Source: SXOA01 sp051004015 (GTDB lineage Bacteria; Planctomycetota; Planctomycetia; Pirellulales; Pirellulaceae). From it: DNA of 62,122 nucleotides. Positions 58,638 through 62,122 of this stretch are shown here, in pieces (position 1 is the first letter of the stretch; the number at the start of each line of letters is the position of its first letter). The notes beneath the pieces are model-generated. The model did not search any database. It was given only the letters and a program-made list of their open reading frames with translations, and was not told the origin of the DNA. A program made the translations under genes and the position numbers. The stretch spans positions 1-62,122 of the forward strand of contig JBPCKT010000123.1 of the NCBI GenBank assembly GCA_051004015.1, in the 5' to 3' direction.

Positions 58638-60332
58638 ATGTCACGCTACCACGATCTGCTTGCGTCGCTTCGCCAGGCGTTTCCCGCGCCAGTTTCCGAT
58701 CCGGTACATGATGGTTACGTCGTCTTCTCACTGGTCAAAGCCCTCGACCGCGTCGACGCGCTCAAATCCCAGGCACCCATCCTCGGCACTCCCCGTGAGC
58801 CGGACTACGCTGCCGCCGCGGAGGCTCGCCTGCGGCACACGGGGCGCTCGCTGGAAGAAGTCATCCCGGAGCTGGTGCATTGCCTGGATGGCCTGCTGAT
58901 ATTCGGACATCCCCGCAGCCAGGTGAATGTCGTTGCTCACCCCTCCATCGCCAGCATCATCGGCGTGGTCCTTCCTTCCCTCTACAACCCCAACCTCTGC
59001 ACCGACGAGAGCGGCCGCGGCTTCTCCGAGGCGGAAGTCCGGGTCGCCTCGATGATCGCCCAGCTTGTGGGGTACGACCCGCAGCATTCCGGCGGGCTGT
59101 TCACCTTCGGAGGCACCGGCACGCTGCTCTACGGCGTGAAGATCGGGCTGGAAAAGGCGTTCCCGAGCACGCTGCAAAACGGCGTCGATCCTTCCGCGGT
59201 CCTCATCGCCTCCGAGCAAAGCCACTATGCCTGCCTCAGCATCGCCGGCTGGCTGGGGATGGGGCAGAAGAACGTGCTCAAAGTCCCGACGCACGAGGAC
59301 AACTCGATGGACGTCGCGGCATTCGAGCAGACGGCACGAGCAGCCATCGGCCAAGGCAAACGCATCGCCGCCATCATCGCCACGCTGGGAACCACCGACG
59401 CCTTCGGCATCGACGACCTGGCGGCCATCCACGAAGTCCGCGAGCGCCTGGTCCAGGAATTCTCGCTCGACTATACGCCCCACATCCATGCCGACGCGGT
59501 GATCGGCTGGGCCTGGTCCGTTTTCGACGACTACGATTTCGCCGCCAACTCGCTCGGTTTCCGGGGCCGCACGGTCAGGGCCCTCGCCGCCGCCACCAAC
59601 CGCATCCGCCATCTGAGCCTGGCCGACTCCTTCGGCGCCGACTTCCACAAGACGGGCTTCGCCCCCTATATCTCGTCCCTCTTCCTGCTGAAGAACCGGG
59701 ACGAGCTGCGGCTCGTTTCGCGGCAGAAGGAGACAATGCCGTACCTCTACCATTCCGGCCAATACCACCCCGGCATGTTCTCGCTGGAAACCAGCCGCGG
59801 AGCGGGAGGCGTGATGGCGGCCCTGGCCAACCTGCTGTTGCTGGGAAAGGAAGGCTTTCAAACACTCATCGGCCACGCCGTCGAGATGGAAGAGATCCTC
59901 CGCGAGCTGATCATCTCCCGCCCCGAGCTGACCATCCTCAACGAGGAGAATTACGGACCCGTCACGCTCTTCCGGGCCTATCCAACCGGCGTCGACACCT
60001 TTCGCGTCAAGGAGCGGGAACGCAGCGACCCGGCTTTCGTCAGCCAACTGCGGGCTTACAACGACTTCAACCGCCGCATCTACGAGCGGGTCCATCACGA
60101 AGCCCTCACCGGCCGGGGCGTGGCCATCGGCTTTACGGAAAGCTACCGCCACAGCGGCTACGGCGAGCCGATCGTCGCCCTCAAGTCCTACGTCCTCTCT
60201 CCCTACGTGGACGAAAACCGGATGCAGTCGATCATCACCCACGTCCTGGAAGCCCACCGCGCCGTCGAAGCGGAAATGGCCGGCACCGCCAAGAAGGGGA
60301 AGACCACCAGCACCGGCTGGGATTCCCCCTAG
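58638..60332 (+). CDS. Group II PLP-dependent decarboxylase
   Basis: 564 residues. Glutamate/tyrosine/aromatic decarboxylase-like fold: FTFGGTGTLLYGVKIGLEKA (151-173), the cofactor segment IHADAVIGWAW (283-293), and the PLP lysine K338 in DSFGADFHKTGF. HIHADA replaces the usual HVDAA. Decarboxylates an amino acid; the substrate is unclear. Starts 21 nt after the disordered-protein stop, so co-transcription is likely. Confidence 0.88.
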   Translation: MSRYHDLLASLRQAFPAPVSDPVHDGYVVFSLVKALDRVDALKSQAPILGTPREPDYAAAAEARLRHTGRSLEEVIPELVHCLDGLLIFGHPRSQVNVVAHPSIASIIGVVLPSLYNPNLCTDESGRGFSEAEVRVASMIAQLVGYDPQHSGGLFTFGGTGTLLYGVKIGLEKAFPSTLQNGVDPSAVLIASEQSHYACLSIAGWLGMGQKNVLKVPTHEDNSMDVAAFEQTARAAIGQGKRIAAIIATLGTTDAFGIDDLAAIHEVRERLVQEFSLDYTPHIHADAVIGWAWSVFDDYDFAANSLGFRGRTVRALAAATNRIRHLSLADSFGADFHKTGFAPYISSLFLLKNRDELRLVSRQKETMPYLYHSGQYHPGMFSLETSRGAGGVMAALANLLLLGKEGFQTLIGHAVEMEEILRELIISRPELTILNEENYGPVTLFRAYPTGVDTFRVKERERSDPAFVSQLRAYNDFNRRIYERVHHEALTGRGVAIGFTESYRHSGYGEPIVALKSYVLSPYVDENRMQSIITHVLEAHRAVEAEMAGTAKKGKTTSTGWDSP

Positions 60333-60371
60333 TCGATTTCTTAAGCATCGCTGCACCATCGCTGGCCTCCC

Positions 60372-61196
60372 ATGAGTACACCGCAAAACTTTCCCCGGCC
60401 CCATCACCCCGGACCGCGCGGCGACGGCAGTGGTGCCCTGTACGGTCCACCTCTGTCCCCGCCGCGCAACCGGAACGCCGAGTTTGCCCGCCTCCTGGTC
60501 GAGCTCACACCGCGGGTTTACGTCACTCCGGTCCTGATCGGGGTAAATGTATTGGTCTTTGTCGCGATGGCCCTTTCCGGCGTCAGCCTCACCTCGCCGG
60601 CGATTGCCGACTTGCTTCTCTGGGGGGCGAACTTTGGCCCCAAGGCCCTGGCCGGCGAATGGTGGCGGCTGCTCACCTGCATGTTCATTCATATTGGCAT
60701 CGTTCACATCCTGCTTAACATGTGGGTTTTGTATTCGGCTGGACCCTTGGTGGAACGGATGGTCGGCAATGTGGGGTTCCTGCTGATGTATCTCACGGCT
60801 GGATTGTGCGGCTCGGTGGCGAGCCTGTTTTGGAATCCGGTGGTAGTCAGTGCCGGAGCATCCGGGGCCGTCTTCGGCGTCTTTGGCTGCTTGCTCGCAT
60901 TGGTGCTGCGGGGGAAAGGCTCGATTCCGACCGAAACGCTCAAGCATTTGCGCTCCAGCGGTTTCAGCTTTCTGGTGATCAACCTGGTCTTTGGCATGAT
61001 GATGCCGAACATCGGTATGGCGGCTCACCTGGGAGGACTGGCCGGAGGTTTTCTCTGCGGCCTCGTACTCAGCCACCCCTTTAGCTCCGCAACTCGGGCC
61101 GGACGACCTCTCAAGAACCTGTTGGTTGCCTTCCTCGGGACGTTGCTGGTCGTTGGTGGCGCCTTGGGCGTCCAGCGCTGGCATGTCGGACTTTAG
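60372..61196 (+). CDS. Rhomboid-family intramembrane serine protease
   Basis: 274 residues. A Pro/Gly-rich cytoplasmic N-terminus (1-45), then six membrane segments. WWRLLTCMFIHIGIVHILLNM carries the conserved N116, GASG (162-165) provides the catalytic Ser164 and MAAHLGGLAGGF the catalytic His219, so it should be active. Cleaves membrane-anchored proteins within the membrane. Follows the decarboxylase gene by 39 nt. Confidence 0.94.
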   Translation: MSTPQNFPRPHHPGPRGDGSGALYGPPLSPPRNRNAEFARLLVELTPRVYVTPVLIGVNVLVFVAMALSGVSLTSPAIADLLLWGANFGPKALAGEWWRLLTCMFIHIGIVHILLNMWVLYSAGPLVERMVGNVGFLLMYLTAGLCGSVASLFWNPVVVSAGASGAVFGVFGCLLALVLRGKGSIPTETLKHLRSSGFSFLVINLVFGMMMPNIGMAAHLGGLAGGFLCGLVLSHPFSSATRAGRPLKNLLVAFLGTLLVVGGALGVQRWHVGL

Positions 61197-62122
61197 GGAT
61201 CGCTTTCACCCCCCTCGTTCTCAAATCTCAAATCCTCTTCCCCCTCTCCCCCTGGGAGAGGGCTGGGGTGAGGGCTTGACCTGTCCCCTTAACGCGCCAA
61301 AAATCCTCTTCCCCCTGAATCGCTCTATAAGCGGCCTCCCACCCTCCCTTGATACCGGTTTTCAAGTTCCCATTTTCGCCCCCCGTGTATCAGCGCGAAT
61401 CGCACAACTCCTTAGCCCGTTGCAACTTCCGCCGACGATTCTCGATACTCGCGCGATACAAAGCAGGTTTTCTTGATACCACCCTCTCCCCGGCGATAAG
61501 CACCTTGATAACCCCCCTAACGGGTGTTTTGATTCATTGATTCACATGGTTCTATCTCGCAAGACTTACGTCCCCATGAATCAACCGAACCCGTTATGGG
61601 ATACCTAGTTCCACCCATGACCCTCGCCGTAAGTCTTGATTCATCACCCTCTTTTCAGTCGATTTTGATTCACCAAAACTTCCGTCTTTGATAAGGTCTT
61701 TTTCAAATCGCATCGAGCATGATTCTTCCGCCTCCAATCCCAAATCCCAATGCCTTCCCCCGATGAATCCACACCCCCCCGTTTCATCACCCCCCACGGC
61801 ATGCAAAACAGGGGTCTGTGATGAATTGGCCTCTCTCTAATTCAACACCAGGGGGGTATTCCTCCTTCCACCCGCCCGCCTCCCGGTTCTCCCTGCCGTT
61901 CCCCACGGAACACGGAACCCTGAAAACTGACAACTACCTTGACGACCAAATTTTCAAAGAGCCGATCGTTGGAGTCCCGCCTTCAGGCGGTCCTCCCTGA
62001 ACACTGAAAACTGAACACTGAACACTTCCCGCCCCGCCCTCGCGCGGAGCTCCGCTCCTTGTTCCTCTATTATACAGAATGGCACTTCTGCCTAAGTGTC
62101 TAGTACTTCCGGTGGGGTAGGC
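61197..62122. other. Right-end non-coding region rich in short repeats
   Basis: No gene supported in 926 bases. Contents: a CCCTCTCCCCCTGGGAGAGGG hairpin (about 61244-61270) of a widespread dispersed type; a TTGATTCA octamer cluster (61529-61672); a GGAG-plus-palindrome unit (GTCCCGCCTTCAGGCGG, about 61974-61990); a GAACACT heptad array (61999-62026); and at the very end GGTGGGGTAGGC, the start of the same REP-like unit found near 2540, cut by the window edge. The strand is pyrimidine-rich over much of its length. Confidence 0.6.
61529..61672. repeat. Cluster of five TTGATTCA octamers with an 11-bp inverted repeat
   Basis: TTGATTCA occurs at 61529-61536 and 61537-61544 (head to tail), inverted at 61577-61584, then direct at 61636-61643 and 61665-61672. 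Interlaced with it, CAAGACTTACG (61560-61570) and CGTAAGTCTTG (61628-61638) are exact reverse complements. Partial copies (GATGAATCC, TGATGAATT) follow to about 61825. Could be protein-binding sites or an iteron-like arrangement. Confidence 0.8.

Noticed and set aside
56771..58639. 622-codon minus-strand frame rich in Ser/Arg/Gly
   Set aside because: Reverse-complement reading of the R/E/P repeat gene; the plus-strand frame has a sensible start, acidic and basic blocks and conserved-looking W motifs.
58728..61184. 818-codon minus-strand frame opposite the decarboxylase and rhomboid genes
   Set aside because: Antisense shadow spanning two well-supported genes; composition rich in Gly/Asp/Gln/Arg with no motifs.
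61300..61560. Structured RNA gene near the right end
   Set aside because: Pyrimidine-rich sequence with no tRNA, 6S, RNase P or SRP signature and no consistent stem pattern beyond the short inverted repeats reported.

Overview
The window looks like a metagenome-style chromosomal segment of a planctomycete of moderately high GC. The evidence is the DUF1501, DUF1552 and cytochrome-type DUF1592 proteins, a DUF3179 protein, Tat-exported Gfo/Idh and WD40 proteins, a giant SD-repeat/FG-GAP surface protein with a variant of the planctomycete LEPR-like N-terminal motif, a collagen-like lipoprotein, a spirochaete/planctomycete/mitochondrial-type EF-G, an L3 with the planctomycete-style insertion, and a spc operon with no rpmD (L30). 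The first ~1.74 kb (rpoA, rpsD, rpsK) instead resembles Actinobacteria (Acidimicrobiia-like). It abuts a planctomycete-like rpsM exactly at its conserved 3' end, so it is either a contig chimera or a replacement by transfer.

Layout: 1-4.7 kb holds rpoA(partial)-rpsD-rpsK | rpsM-rpmJ-fusA on the minus strand. 5.2-12.6 kb is accessory: an aldehyde dehydrogenase with a likely C-terminal frameshift, a membrane protein, an amidohydrolase, a response regulator, a DUF1877 protein, a ParE/addiction-module pair and a DUF1501 protein. 12.8-17.1 kb is a DUF1592/DUF1552 pair. 17.2-29.5 kb is a near-continuous S10-spc ribosomal operon (rpsJ to rplO) ending with secY and adk, invaded by REP-like palindromes between rplC/rplD and rplW/rplB. 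29.8-33.5 kb carries the collagen-like lipoprotein, two small proteins and bioA. 33.6-38.8 kb is a minus-strand set (Gfo/Idh, SecD-like, DUF3179, formylglycine-enzyme-like). 38.8-44.7 kb has an AAA/ABC-type ATPase, a 1165-residue TPR protein and rimO. 44.6-48.8 kb holds a HicAB module, a PfkB kinase and a two-gene restriction-modification system. 49.1-51.1 kb has thpR and recA. 51.3-61.2 kb has the SD-repeat surface protein, a WD40 protein, a disordered R/E/P-rich protein, a PLP decarboxylase and a rhomboid protease. 61.2-62.1 kb has no convincing gene but several repeats.

The most unusual signal is in the 300-bp divergent region between the methyltransferase and thpR (48916-49103): eight 12-bp palindromes related to TTCCCCGGGGAA whose centres lie 21-23 bp apart (about two helical turns), with one slot skipped and occupied by a TATAAT box. 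The 10-bp spacers differ, so this is not a simple tandem duplication; it looks like a helically phased operator array and has no obvious named counterpart. Other structure that genes do not explain: GTAG-plus-palindrome (REP-like) elements, including a perfect 28-bp inverted repeat in the S10 operon; 27-28-bp-arm inverted repeats near other gene ends; heptanucleotide tandem arrays (STRR-like) at several intergenic sites; a MITE-like element beside recA; and a cluster of TTGATTCA octamers near the right end.

Limits: all calls are by eye from translated sequence and remembered family features. No database search was run, and taxonomic statements are inference.
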